A DNA stretch of 64,000 nucleotides from Bacteroidota bacterium (GTDB taxonomy: Bacteria; Bacteroidota; Bacteroidia; AKYH767-A; 2013-40CM-41-45): assembly GCA_016708785.1 (NCBI GenBank), contig JADJFC010000002.1, positions 434,001 through 498,000 of the forward strand. The letters are read 5' to 3'. This document shows positions 1 to 10,384 of the stretch, in pieces. A program made the translations under genes and the position numbers. Under the pieces are notes generated by a model. It did not search any database. It was given only the letters and a program-made list of their open reading frames with translations, and was not told where the DNA came from. Positions within the stretch are counted from its first letter, which is position 1. Each line of letters begins with the position of its first letter.

Positions 1-1200
1 TTCCCTTTATCATCGTTGATCTGAATCCATACTTTTCCTGATTTTGGAAGGAAGTAAGCAATGTCAAATGATTTATCGAAGGGTAAAGGATTTATTTTTT
101 CGATCGCCAGATTGACCTCATTTTGCATTTTAATTGCAGCTAGTGAATGTGAAATGAACTTGCCGTTTGTGAATGTCTGACGAAGCCTATAGTAGACAAT
201 GCCAGTTGTAGCTTTTGTTTTATCTAAAAACGTGTATTCTTCGCTTTCAGTTAGATCAGGATTTACGGGAACTGTTGAAACATTCATAAAATCAACTCCA
301 TTAATTGACCTTTCAATAGTAAATGATTTGATCTTGTCGTTTACAGATGTTGACCAGTGAATTTTTATTCCACCTTCTTTTTCTTCCAGCATGAAATTTA
401 ATAGAGATTCTGCTAGTGGTGCTGTATTTCCTGCCGTCCTGACAATAAAGTTATCAAAAATGGCAATGTCTTTACCTTCAGCATTCATACCTTTTCCTAC
501 AATGATCTTTCCGGCATTTTTCCAGGAGAGTGAGCAATAAGCGGCATGTTGGATTTGACCAGACAATAACACTATTTACAAAGATCTCTGCTTTTCCTTT
601 TGAGGGATTGTATATAAAACGATAGGTTCTGAAATTCATATCAACAGGAATTTCATATTCTGTTTTCGTTTTAAAAGATTCTATTCCTCCTCTTTTATTT
701 TCCAAACGATAGGCAATGGTTATAAATCCATTTTCCATACCGAAATTAAATCCATTTTCTCTTGAAAAGAATGACCCGCTTTTTTCATTTCTGCTGTAAT
801 CAATACTGATATCAATTCCTTCTTGGTTCCAGAGTTCAGTTCCTTCAATTTCAAGATCAATGTCTTTTCCATTTGGGCCGGCTGATAAGCCACCGGTTGA
901 AGATCTCCCTCCTGACATTGAATGTGCATCTTTACTAACCGAAATTGCATCAGGACCCAGTGTTGCTATTGTTACCGGATTTTTTTCCCAGGTAAATTCT
1001 GTGATAATGTCTCCATTGCTCAGACTAGCACCACTTCCTTCAGTTCCGGTTGCTGTGGCTCTTGTTTTACTTACATTGTTTACATTCAGGTAAACCATGA
1101 TTCCTGCGGTTATGGTTAGCATAAAAGAAATACTTCCGGCAACAAGAATAACTCTTGCTCTCAGCTTTTTTTTTTGTTTGCGATGTAGTCTGTTTTTCAT
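1..1200 (-). CDS. Membrane-anchored extracellular protein, 3' end outside window, one frameshift
   Basis: Unrecognised. It starts with a very basic N-terminus (MKNRLHRKQKKK) and one hydrophobic segment at about residues 16-38, so it is probably anchored in the inner membrane with the rest outside. A lectin/LamG-like stretch follows (residues about 65-215: 'LEIEGTELWNQEG', 'FRTYRFIYNPSKGKAEIFV'). The reading frame stops at 478, but a second frame continues the protein to the window edge with the motifs 'SLSWKNAGKIIVG', 'FIVRTAGNTAPLAES', 'FTIERSINGVDF' and 'YYRLRQ', which is the fibronectin-like preamble usual before a T9SS sorting domain. The two frames join if one A is removed from the AAA at about 555-557. 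The gene lies 18 bp downstream of the large T9SS gene and is probably in its operon. The leader resembles that of the 102-residue protein at 4666-4974. Confidence 0.6.
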
Positions 1201-1218
1201 ATTTCTAGATGTTGCGGA

Positions 1219-4200
1219 TTAATTTTTAATGACTTTTTTGGTCAGTCTATCGTTTAAACTTTCAACGATTAGGATATATGTTCCCGGTTCAAGCGATTCA
1301 AGATTGTTGATCTCTACCGAATTTTCGCCGATCTCTAATTGATATTCTTTTTGATACTTTGTTTTTCCATCGCTGCTGATCAATAACACTTTCGATTTTT
1401 GATTAATATCTGATTTCAGACTTATTCTCATTTCACTGCTAAATGGATTTGGAGCAATTGAATTGATACGCATTCCTGCTGAAACGCTTTTCGATTCAAC
1501 CATTACAATTTTTGAATAAATAAATGAACCGTCAGGAGCGATCTGCTTTAATCTGTAATATGACTCTGTTCCTGTATAGGTTTTATCATCGTAAGTATAA
1601 TCTCTGATCTTGCTATCAAAGGAAGCCTTGATTTCATCAATCTCATTGAAGTTGATTCCGTCTGCACTTCTCTCTACTACGAATTTTTCAATACCGGTCT
1701 CTGATTGTATATGCCAATCCACGGAAACTCCGTCTTCCATCAATCTTGCACTAAGATCAATTGAGGCAGTTATAACAGATGCAATTGTCCAGTCGGGTTG
1801 AAGCATTGTATTGTTCATTGTAATGCTGCCTTTGCCATTCTTAACTCCGCTTGCAATTGCATTGGTAATATTCCATCCTGATCCTGTCCATTGAATGATT
1901 TTCAATGGGCCTGTTGCCATTGTTGAAGCCAATGTGTTTTCCTCTCCTAAATAGGTTAGTGTTACATCTGCTTTAATTCCTTCGCCTGTAAACGACCACC
2001 AACGGTCCACTACATGTTCAACTGCAAAAGGTGATCCGCCGGGGAAGGTCATGTTTAGAGCAGGGTAGGGAGTATTATCTTTATTTGTCTTGCGTGTACT
2101 TACATAAATATCCTTCCCGAGTCCTGTTGTAATTTTGAAAGTAACCGGAAAGATCTTATCCGCTGTGATACCGAATGGAATTTCATGAGCACCGGCAGAA
2201 AGTTTTTTCCAACAAACTTTACTGTTATTGATAGGTGTCGATCCTTCACTTATGATAAACCCTTTTGTTCTTTTGATCGCTTCAGGAGATCCATTCTCAA
2301 TTGTCATTGTATTGGCATTGAGTTTTATTCCACCCGATATCAAATCCAATTTTGTTCTGACAAACACGAAGTTGTTCGAAACACTGGCACATGGTGATGA
2401 TGAACCTTGTAGATTGACCTTCAAGATTCCGTATTTCGAATTTTCATAATTGTTTGCATTTGGCATACCGGTAAGAACCATGCTTTCTGAACCTGTATAT
2501 TCAACAATACTGTTTGGATGTAATTCATAATTCAGATTCGCTGTTGAGTTGATCGATGATCTCGATGTTTGATCATAGAAACCGAATGGGTTACTAATGG
2601 AAATTGTCCCGCCTGAATCAACAAATAATCGTGAGAAACCAAATTGTTGATTTGATGATATTTGTCCTTTGCTTAAACTTAACGTTCCATTCGTTTTAAT
2701 ATGAAGCATGTTTATTCCGGACTGATTGTTTGACGCAAGCTGAAAGTTGCAGTCCTTTACTATCACTTTACTGCCCGTTTCAATTCTCTGAATAACATTT
2801 TCTATGATCTGTGCTGTTCCTGTTCGCGTATATGTCAAAAATTTAGGTGACTGATAACTGATGGATCCAAAGACATTCGAATTTCCACCACCACTTCTCA
2901 TGATCTTTCCTGTTCCGGAAAAATTTACTGCTGTACCCTTGAATCGTAGGATATTTTCATTGGATGTACTTTGAATGTTATTGTCCAGGTTGATCGTACC
3001 GCCTGATTGAGTAAATATCCCTGATATTGCAACTGAAATATTGTCTATGCTTGGAGTTGTTATATTATGATGGAATATAAAATCTCCACCGGTTTGCGTA
3101 AAATCCCGAGCGATTTCAATGTTTGCTGAACCTTGATTATTTTTAACGGATAATGTGCCACCGGAAATTATCATGTTTTCTATTGTTGAATTCAGTGATC
3201 CGAAGTTCTTTGACAGAGCTAGAATTCCTCCATTCATTTTCAAACAAGTATTCACATTCAATTGCAGATTGTGTGAAGCAATCAGTGAACAATAGTTCAA
3301 ACTGTTGTTGCATCCATTGATCTCATAGTTTCCTTGAATTGTGATTTCTTCATTCCCTGATGCTGCAGAACTTGTTACTTCAGCTGATTGGATTCCATTA
3401 ACTATAAAATTTCCAACTACATAGTTTTAGCTTTGTGTTGTTAAGCGTTCCTGAAATACTCGATAGGGAAGTACCTCTGAATTTGTCATTGGCATTCTGA
3501 AAATTGATAGTGAAATTTCTAAGTACATTAAGTGTGCTGACCAAACCATTGGTATGGCAGGCAGTCTGGCCCATAAATATTCCGCCATTCAATGAAAGTT
3601 CACCGATCGTGGCATTGAAAATTCCTGAATTGATAGTTGCTATGTTGTCTAGTATTCTTGTATCCCCGGTGTTCTGAGTAAATGTTCCTTCAATATTCAA
3701 AGTTGCATTTCCATTACTTACATTCGGGATTCCGGTATTATTAATGATCTTTACATTTCCTGTATTGTAAAATTCCGACAACGTGAATAGTGACATTTCC
3801 GTCACCATCATTTAATCCGTAAAATACTCCGCCATTGTTAGCGATATTTGAACAATGCAGATTGAATGAACCGGTATGGGTTCCGTTATGCGCATAGAAA
3901 ACAGAGTTGACGTTTTTAAGTTCAATGTTTCCTATCGTTGTATTTGAAATTGATCCTGATTTGTCTAAAGTGACCCATCCTTGGTCGATAGTAAGTGTTC
4001 CAAAGATCTTATGTGATTCAAAAAGATTGTTTTGATTCCATTCAACAATTGAATTATTTCCTCCCGGGGTATTTATTTCAAGATTTCCAAAATTTCCATT
4101 TACTTTTTCACCAAGTGGAATAGTATAATTGTACCAGTTCTTTATGATCAGATTGCTATTGATCTCAAAATTTTCTGTGCAACTTGTAAATAGTGTTGCT

Positions 4201-4676
4201 TCTGCTGATGTATTGATGTTTGGGTCCCAGATAAATGTTCCACCGGCAGCGATCTTGAAGGGTCGACCTGTTGAACTGATCGTAATCAATCCTTTGTTCA
4301 TGTTCATTCTTCCATTGATAGTAATATTACCGGCAATGGTCATTCGCGTTCCTTGTCCAAGTGTCAAATTCCCACTTTGGAAAACGGATAGATTTTGAAC
4401 AGATGTATTTCCTGTCGTTACTATTGTTGTTGAATTACCAATAACAACATTGTCACCGGCAGCCGGAATTCCGGCAGGATTCCAGATAGCAGGATTTTCC
4501 CAGTTGCCGGAAGCGATAGAGATCTTTGAACCTGCTGTTACTGAATCTGGGAGAATGGTTGTAATCAAGAGAATAAAACCAATAGCAAATTGTAAGGTTG
4601 AACACCTTTTGTTTCCTTTTACCTCTTTGTGCGTCAGCATTAATGCTTTTTTCATGGCTGTTGTCTTATTGTGCAT
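1219..4676 (-). CDS. Giant T9SS type A sorting domain protein, two frameshifts
   Basis: A secreted adhesin-like protein of about 1150 residues. An N-terminal hydrophobic segment is followed by 'SGNWENPAIWNPAGIPAAGD', typical of Bacteroidota cargo that opens with a 'nonsense WxNP' module. Then comes a long series of parallel beta-helix-like repeats (TQ-SGGTINLDNN, GTFTQNTGDT, LSLNGGIF) and a fibronectin-like segment ('FVVERSADGINFNEI', 'SYYRLKQI'). It ends in a T9SS type A domain ('INSIAPNPFSSEMRI', 'LEPGTYILIVESLND', KKVIKN). The frame is broken near 3775 and near 3420. Each break is repaired by removing one base (GG and AAAA runs), and the peptides then join smoothly. The start at 4676 overlaps the upstream stop codon; an ATG at 4655 is also possible. 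The function beyond surface display is unknown. Confidence 0.75.
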
Positions 4677-4974
4677 TAATTACTTTCTTGTCACGGATCA
4701 ATATTGTGTGTTTCCCATTGATCTTTTGTTGAATGAGTACTGGTTGTTCCAGTGTCGTTTCATTCGTAAATACCTGTTCAGAAACCTTCACAATTTCAAT
4801 TGAATTGTCTGTCTGTGCCTGTGAACTAAATGGATTCGACATATTCGCTATGATAAGCGCCAGAGCACCCATTGCAAATATTCCACTACTCACGATAACC
4901 ACTGCCCTCAACGAAATTCGTTGGTGCAGACTGGTTTTCATTTCCGGTTTCTGGTTGTTCTTTTTTGGTTTCAC
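4666..4974 (-). CDS. Small basic single-pass membrane protein
   Basis: A 102-residue protein of unknown function. It has a lysine-rich cytoplasmic start, one transmembrane helix at about residues 24-44 ('AVVIVSSGIFAMGALALI') and a polar tail of about 55 residues with no recognisable domain ('INGKHTILIRDKKVINAQ'). Its last codons overlap the start of the giant T9SS gene, so the two are probably translationally coupled. The leader layout (basic, 'LRA.V.LV.GSI', one helix) recalls that of the protein at 1-1200, which suggests a shared anchoring module in this locus. It is short, but overlap with its neighbour and a plausible membrane topology support a real gene. Confidence 0.6.
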   Translation of the reverse strand: MKPKKNNQKPEMKTSLHQRISLRAVVIVSSGIFAMGALALIIANMSNPFSSQAQTDNSIEIVKVSEQVFTNETTLEQPVLIQQKINGKHTILIRDKKVINAQ

Positions 4975-5131
4975 TTTAATGTGATTTTTGGTTATATAGA
5001 TTTACGATATAAAGCATGGAAAGTTAGACGTGAATAGGGTAGGTGATTACATCTGTAAGGTTTTAGGGTATTTGCAAAGCCGAAAAAACTATTTAACTCT
5101 TATGTCGTGCATCATAGGGGTTACAAAAAAA

Positions 5132-5168
5132 GCTTCCTTACTTGAATGTAAATTTCAAGTAAGGAAGC
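5132..5168 (-). terminator. Rho-independent terminator after the sigma-54 regulator
   Basis: A perfect 15-bp inverted repeat (gcttccttacttgaa, six-base loop). Read on the minus strand it is followed directly by seven T residues. It starts 27 bp past the stop codon at 5195, so the regulator's transcript ends here. Confidence 0.85.
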
Positions 5169-5194
5169 ATTTTCCAAATTTATATAAATCGTTT

Positions 5195-6382
5195 TTACGA
5201 ATTCACAAAGACAAGATCTTCGGGTAGGATCGTATTGTTTTCTGACATGATCGCAGCTCTTTCAATGACCGCTTTTAATTCGCGCACATTTCCAGGCCAT
5301 CCGTAATCCATAAGGAATTTCGTGGCTTCTTTGCTCAACTGAATATTTGGCATTCTGTTTTCTTTGCAGAAGTCTGAAAGGAAGTTCTTTGATAATAGAA
5401 CTACATCATCGCCTCTTTCAAGCAGAGTAGGGAGGTGAATTAAGAATCCTTGTAAGCGATAGAAAAGATCTTCTCTGAATCGTCCTTCTTTGACTTCCTG
5501 GACCAGATTCTTATTTGTCGCTGCAATGACTCTTACATCAAGCTTGATTGATTTATTGCTTCCTATTCGTGTAACTTCTTTCTCTTGTAGTACGCGTAAG
5601 AGTTTTGTTTGCATCATAAGGTCCATTTCTCCGATCTCATCAAGGAAAATTGTTCCTTCATTTGCTTCTTCGAATTTACCTATGCGGCGGTCTCTTGCAT
5701 CCGTAAAAGCTCCCTTTTCATGACCAAATAATTCACTTTCTATCAGATCTTCAGGAATGGCGCCCATGTTCACAGTCACAAATGGTTTTCGTGCACGTTG
5801 AGAATTGTAGTGAATAGCTCTTGCTACTAACTCTTTTCCGGTACCACTTTGACCTGTAACCAGTACCATGATATTGCTCTTCTCCACTTTCTGAATCAGA
5901 CGAAGTACTTTCAATACAGGACTACTGTTTCCTAAGATGTTATTGTATTTATTACGGTCGATGACGATCTCTTTCAAGGCATCATTTTCCTGTTTTAAAT
6001 ATACTGTCTTGCAAAGTGTCTTTACTGAGTTCTCCAGGTTGACAAGTGCATTGTCATTCTTGATGATATAATCAGATGCACCTTTTCTGTATGTATCAAT
6101 GACCACATCAATTTTTTCCTGACCGGAAACCATGATACACTGAATACCGTCATTGTAATTCTTTATTTTTTCCATTAATTCAATTCCGTTCATTCCCGGT
6201 AGCATATAATCAATCGAAATAATATCCGGATTCAAATGCAGGTTGTCTATGCAGTCCTGAGGGGTCATGAAATGCGTGACTTCGCAGTTGTCAAGCTTTT
6301 CTAAGGTCTTCTTGATCAAACTTCCCAGGAAGTGATCATCTTCTACTATAAATACTTTTATTAGTCCCATTGTTTTTAACAC
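5195..6382 (-). CDS. Sigma-54-dependent response regulator (NtrC type) lacking the HTH domain
   Basis: A two-component response regulator that would activate sigma-54 RNA polymerase. It has a receiver domain at residues about 8-125 with acidic pocket ED at 14-15, phospho-acceptor Asp58 and Lys at 'YIIKN'. The AAA+ sigma-54 interaction domain spans about 145-370, with Walker A GQSGTGKE (177-184), Walker B 'IFLDEIGEM' and an R-finger region 'RFREDLFYRLQGF'. The sigma-54-contacting loop reads GAFTDA (224-229) rather than GAFTGA. The protein ends at residue 395, directly after the AAA+ lid ('VRELKAVIERAA'), with no Fis-type HTH. A terminator begins 27 bp after the stop, leaving no room for a frameshifted HTH. 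It may act without promoter-specific DNA binding. A start at 6370 is also possible. Confidence 0.93.
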   Translation of the reverse strand: MLKTMGLIKVFIVEDDHFLGSLIKKTLEKLDNCEVTHFMTPQDCIDNLHLNPDIISIDYMLPGMNGIELMEKIKNYNDGIQCIMVSGQEKIDVVIDTYRKGASDYIIKNDNALVNLENSVKTLCKTVYLKQENDALKEIVIDRNKYNNILGNSSPVLKVLRLIQKVEKSNIMVLVTGQSGTGKELVARAIHYNSQRARKPFVTVNMGAIPEDLIESELFGHEKGAFTDARDRRIGKFEEANEGTIFLDEIGEMDLMMQTKLLRVLQEKEVTRIGSNKSIKLDVRVIAATNKNLVQEVKEGRFREDLFYRLQGFLIHLPTLLERGDDVVLLSKNFLSDFCKENRMPNIQLSKEATKFLMDYGWPGNVRELKAVIERAAIMSENNTILPEDLVFVNS

Positions 6383-6483
6383 TTTTATGTGAATCTTTTT
6401 ATGCTATTATGGCCTTTTTAGTTGCGTTTAAGCACCTTTTAAACGGTACATTTACATACCAAATCTTACACTTTTAAACTCCT

Positions 6484-7635
6484 ATGAAAAGCAGGCTGAT
6501 TTTGACATTTATAGTGATTCTCCTGGCCACACCGCTTTGGATGAGGATTGGATGGGAGTTTTCCCCTAAGAGGAAGCTGCATATGCTTATTGTCGACAAA
6601 ACGGTTTTAAACACTAACAGTTTCAAACATCGGTCAATCAATTGGATCCTGGATTATGAAAAGTACACCAAACCTGACGGTTCTTTCTACGATATCAATC
6701 AGGATTATTTTGGCTTTTTCCCAAAAGAGGATGAAAAATATGTGATCAATGATTTTGAGAAATTGGATGAGCCCGAAGTTGATAGTCTGGCAGCAGTATA
6801 CAATCTTGCCTATTTTGCGGATACTTATGGCGTGTTAGGAAATGAATGGTATGCTCATAGAGATATCAATGATAATTCTGAAAGTATTTATGGTGGATTG
6901 ACAGAAAAGGATCTTTTACTCATGAAAAAAATGAAGAGTAAAAACAAACCTGTTATTGCGGAATTTAACACGATCGGTTATCCAACTCCCGTCGATATGC
7001 GTCGTCAATTTGAAAAATTGTGGGGAATAGAATGGACAGGCTGGATGGCCAGACATATTGCGTCTCTTGATACAGTGAATAATCCTGATCTTCCCATGTG
7101 GATTGTAAGAGCCTACAAAAAGGAAAATAAAGGTGTATGGAATTTCAAGAAAGATGGAATGCTCTTCATCCATGAAACCGGAAAAGTAATTGTACTGGAA
7201 TCCGGAAAGCAACTCAATGATGCCATTCCAAAAATTTATACGGATAAGAAAAATCAGGAAGAATTTAATGTTCCTGCTGTAATGATCTATCCTTATTGGA
7301 TGGATATTATCGTAAATAAGAACGATACAAATAACATTATATCAAAATATGTACTCGGTACTCTGCCGGAAGGAGAGGCTATTTTAGCAGCGAACGGAAT
7401 TCCTAAAATTTTCCCTGCTATCATTCATAGAAATAAGGATTTTAAGTTCTATTATTTCTGCGGAGATTTTGCAGATAATCCTACTAAGTTCAGGTTTGCA
7501 AAACTTAGCGGAATTACTACCCTTAAATTTTTAATGTACAATGCCGTCGATGTCACCGACCGTAATCGCTTTTTCTGGGAATTCTATTTGCCTATGATGC
7601 AGAAGATATTGAAGAAAAGTTACACCTCCATATAA
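6484..7635 (+). CDS. Exported protein of unknown function beside an exopolysaccharide operon
   Basis: A 383-residue protein with an uncleaved or cleavable N-terminal signal (MKSRLILTFIVILLATPLW). I do not recognise a named domain. Conspicuous motifs are 'NLAYFADTYGVLGNEW' (about residue 110), 'SIYGGLTEKDLLLMKKMK', 'VIAEFNTIGYPTP' (about 160) and 'WTGWMARHIASLD'. The pattern of a hydrophobic strand followed by conserved Asp/Glu/Asn could fit a Rossmann or glutamine-amidotransferase-like fold, but that is only inference. I have an impression of similar sequences next to polysaccharide glycosyltransferases in other genomes and cannot verify it. It converges on the glycosyltransferase operon at 7781-15935, separated by a simple-sequence repeat. 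Confidence 0.75.
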   Translation: MKSRLILTFIVILLATPLWMRIGWEFSPKRKLHMLIVDKTVLNTNSFKHRSINWILDYEKYTKPDGSFYDINQDYFGFFPKEDEKYVINDFEKLDEPEVDSLAAVYNLAYFADTYGVLGNEWYAHRDINDNSESIYGGLTEKDLLLMKKMKSKNKPVIAEFNTIGYPTPVDMRRQFEKLWGIEWTGWMARHIASLDTVNNPDLPMWIVRAYKKENKGVWNFKKDGMLFIHETGKVIVLESGKQLNDAIPKIYTDKKNQEEFNVPAVMIYPYWMDIIVNKNDTNNIISKYVLGTLPEGEAILAANGIPKIFPAIIHRNKDFKFYYFCGDFADNPTKFRFAKLSGITTLKFLMYNAVDVTDRNRFFWEFYLPMMQKILKKSYTSI

Positions 7636-7636
7636 T

Positions 7637-7732
7637 AAATAAAGTGAAGTGAAGTGGAGTGTAGTGAAGTGGAGTGGAGTGGAGTGAAGTGGAGTGAGTG
7701 ATGTGATGTGATGTGATGTGGAGTGAAATGAA
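7637..7732. repeat. Degenerate AGTGR / ATGTG tandem repeat
   Basis: About 95 bp of degenerate pentamers: gaagt/ggagt units (about 12 copies) followed by four atgtg units and gagtg. It lies directly after the stop codon at 7635, between two converging genes. It is strand-asymmetric (almost no C on the plus strand) and unlike the flanking composition. Confidence 0.85.
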
Positions 7733-7780
7733 AAATACATTTTAGCAAACTGGTTCCTAAGAACTATACTTCATTATACT

Positions 7781-9220
7781 TCATTTTTCATTCGCCTTCG
7801 GTGCCCTTGTAAATCCCTTCCTCTTCATCTCTCCCCAATTTTTAACTCCCGTCATGAGGTCAAGATTTCCTCTGATAGCGTAATAGACAGTTAAAGGATG
7901 AATGAAAAGCGGTTCGATCAATGCAGTTTTCAGCAAACGTAAAATATCGCGTTTCTTTTTGTACTGATGAAAACTAAGTTCTTCAAATAAGATAGCTGCT
8001 GTTGAATACATGATTGCAAAAGCATATATAAGAATAAATAATACGATAAACAGATCGACGTTCAGGATCCCTAAGAATGCCATCATGACCAGGTAAAGAA
8101 AAGCTGTCGTCTCAACAATAGAGCGAGGTACTCAAAAAGTAACCAAAACGGCATACTTACCATTCCTAGGAATTTGTAGTTCGGATTAAAGATCAATTTT
8201 TTGTGAATCCATAATGTTTCTGCCGTTCCTCTTGTCCAACGATTTCTTTGCTTACTCAAGATCTTGAAATTACTCGGCGCTTCTGTCCAGCATAATGGAT
8301 CAGGAGATAGACAACTCTGTACTTCGCTTTGCGTTCTTCCATATATCTACGCATACGAATTACCAATTCCATGTCTTCACCAACCGTATTGTGATTATAA
8401 CCACCTGCATCAATTGCAATTTTCTTGTCAAACATTCCAAACGCTCCGGAGATCAGGATCAAACCATTTAGTCTGCTCCATGCCATTCGCCCTAGTAAAA
8501 TGCACGGATATATTCCAGAACCTGTATTCGTGGAATCATCTCCGTAGGCAAATTCACTTTTGTTATCTTTCCTTCATTCACCTCGCAAGAGTTCGCTATA
8601 CGTACAACACCGCCAACTGCTATCACTCTGTCGCTTTCTGTCTGCTCCATAAACGGTTTTACCATTTTGAGCAACGATTCATATTCCAGAATACAATCGA
8701 CGTCAATAGCTGCGAAAATACCATAACGGGAAACATTGATTCCTGCATTCAAAGCATCCGCTTTTCCACCATTGACCTTGTCAACGACAGTCAGTTTGCT
8801 TAATGACGGTGTGGTAGATTTATAAACTCCACGAATTGGTTTTGATCCTATCTTTTCTTCAAATGCATATGGCACTATTTCTAATGAATAGGCTTCAATC
8901 ATTTGCTGAAGTGTGTCATCTTTAGACCCATCATTTACAATGATCACTTCGAAATTGACATAGTGTATGTTCAATAGCGATCTGACATTCTCAACAATTG
9001 TCTTTGATTCATTATATGCCGGTGCTATGATTGAAATCGATGGGGCAGAAGGGGCAGCAAGGATATCTCTGTAGTCAATAAAGCTATTCCGACGCATGTA
9101 ATTGATGATGTCAAAAGCAGATACCGTCGACAACAAAAAATAAGTGCCGAACAATATACAGCTGTAGACCAAAATAAAATGATCTGCAAAATTTGTGAAA
9201 TAATAAAAAAATAATCCCAT
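7781..9220 (-). CDS. Membrane glycosyltransferase family 2 (PgaC/BcsA-like), three frameshifts
   Basis: A processive beta-glycosyltransferase that would polymerise an exopolysaccharide at the inner membrane. The N-terminal membrane helix (about 13-35) is followed by the GT-A domain: 'ISIIAPAYNESKTI', 'VIIVNDGSKDDT', 'KADALNAGINVS', 'FAAIDVDCI', and the acceptor/catalytic motifs 'GEDMELVIRMRR' and QRNRW in the last third. C-terminal membrane helices follow ('MPFWLLFEY', 'LFIVLFILIYAFAI'). The frame breaks at about 8498, 8299 and 8130. Each is repaired by adding one base (A5, GGG, GG on the plus strand), after which the family motifs 'RAFLLGRMAWSRLNG' and 'YLPDPLCWTEAP' are restored. Total length is about 480 residues. 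It starts 3 bp after the stop of the HEAT gene. Breaks are more likely sequencing errors than decay. Confidence 0.85.
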
Positions 9221-9223
9221 ATG

Positions 9224-10377
9224 TTATAGTCTCCTGTCGCGAGCGTGACGAATCATTAATTGTAATTGCGGCCCTGACTGATTAAAAATAGTTTCTATTA
9301 ACTGTTCCCCATTTGCATGAATTGAAAGTAGTGAACGCACTGCTTGTATAGAAACGGGGTAATCTTCGATCGGCTGGCGAATGATCTTTTCCAATACAGG
9401 AACCGATTTCGCACTGCCTATGACTTCAAGTGTTTTAGAATTTCACTCTTGGTAGCTAAATTTTCGAGTGGATAAATTTCAAGTAATGGCTCTTCTCCAT
9501 CTGTTGCACTTAACTCTCGTAGTGCCTTGATGACACACAATTTGATCCTCAAATCAGGACTTTTTAAAAGTACTAAGAGTGTTTTAATCGATTCACGCTG
9601 ACGGAACCGTCCTATCATCTGAATGCAAAAAACTACAACATCTCTGTTCGGAGAGTTTAACCAATTGCTGAAATCGGGGATCATTTTCTCCGGCATTTTG
9701 GTTAACATATTATAAATGTTCGCTGAATCCCAATCTGACAAATGCTCTGTTTCTTTGGAAAGAAATGCAAGAGGATCTGTATCGCTTAATTTCATAAGAG
9801 CAATCCTTGTTTCCATTCTAAGAATCTCATTCTTGCTATTAAGAAAGGTGCTTATTTCAGTGTAACCGGATTTTACATTCATAATTGCAAGCTCTTTCAT
9901 TCCTTTTGCAATTATATACCAACGCTTGCTTTTCAACTTTAACATCGAGTCTTTTTCAAATTCGAGGAAGGTGTAGATCTCTTCTAAGCGCTCTGCTGTT
10001 TCTCCGGTAAAATTCTCGTGTAAATGAATTATCTCATCTAGAATCGTTGTTCTGTTGAATGGAGTATCAAGATCAATCCGGTCAAACATGGAAAGAACTT
10101 TATCTCTATCCAGTGCCTCCTCGAATATCAGATTGCGAAAAACAGGCTGGTACTTCTTGTGCAGTTCGGCTTTTTTATTGCTTCGCTTTGTCTTGAAGAT
10201 CCTACTACCCATTATTACTGCCAGAAGAATAAGTATGATCAGCATAAACAAGATGGTTACGCCAATCAGGATCCTTATATGCACGGGGAAGCTATAAATA
10301 GATCTTCCAACCTCATCAACTGAATATTGAAGGTCGTTGAAATTTAGCTGCAGCAATATATTGGCAAGTAGTTTCAA
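9224..10377 (-). CDS. Membrane-anchored HEAT-repeat protein, one frameshift
   Basis: It has one transmembrane helix at residues about 33-57 ('ILIGVTILFMLIILILLAVI') followed by a basic patch and alpha-helical HEAT-like repeats to the C-terminus ('MIPDFSNWLNSPNRDVVVF', 'TLLVLLKSPDLRIKLCVI', 'PVLEKIIRQPIEDYPVSI'). HEAT arrays bind other proteins, so this is probably an assembly or regulatory partner of the adjacent glycosyltransferase. The open frame stops at 9418, but adding one A to the AAAA run at about 9437 lets it continue 65 residues to a stop at 9224, three bases before the glycosyltransferase start. Repaired length is about 384 residues. The operon context supports a role in polysaccharide production (inference). 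Confidence 0.75.
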
Positions 10378-10384
10378 ATTAGTG

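Noticed and set aside
5030..5227. 65-codon plus-strand frame near the terminator
   Set aside because: It spans the terminator hairpin and the antisense end of the regulator gene.
8264..8803. 179-codon plus-strand frame
   Set aside because: Antisense to the conserved glycosyltransferase; open only because of the minus-strand codon bias.
7781..9220. Glycosyltransferase as a true pseudogene
   Set aside because: Three one-base repairs restore all catalytic motifs, and the same type of error is spread over essential genes.
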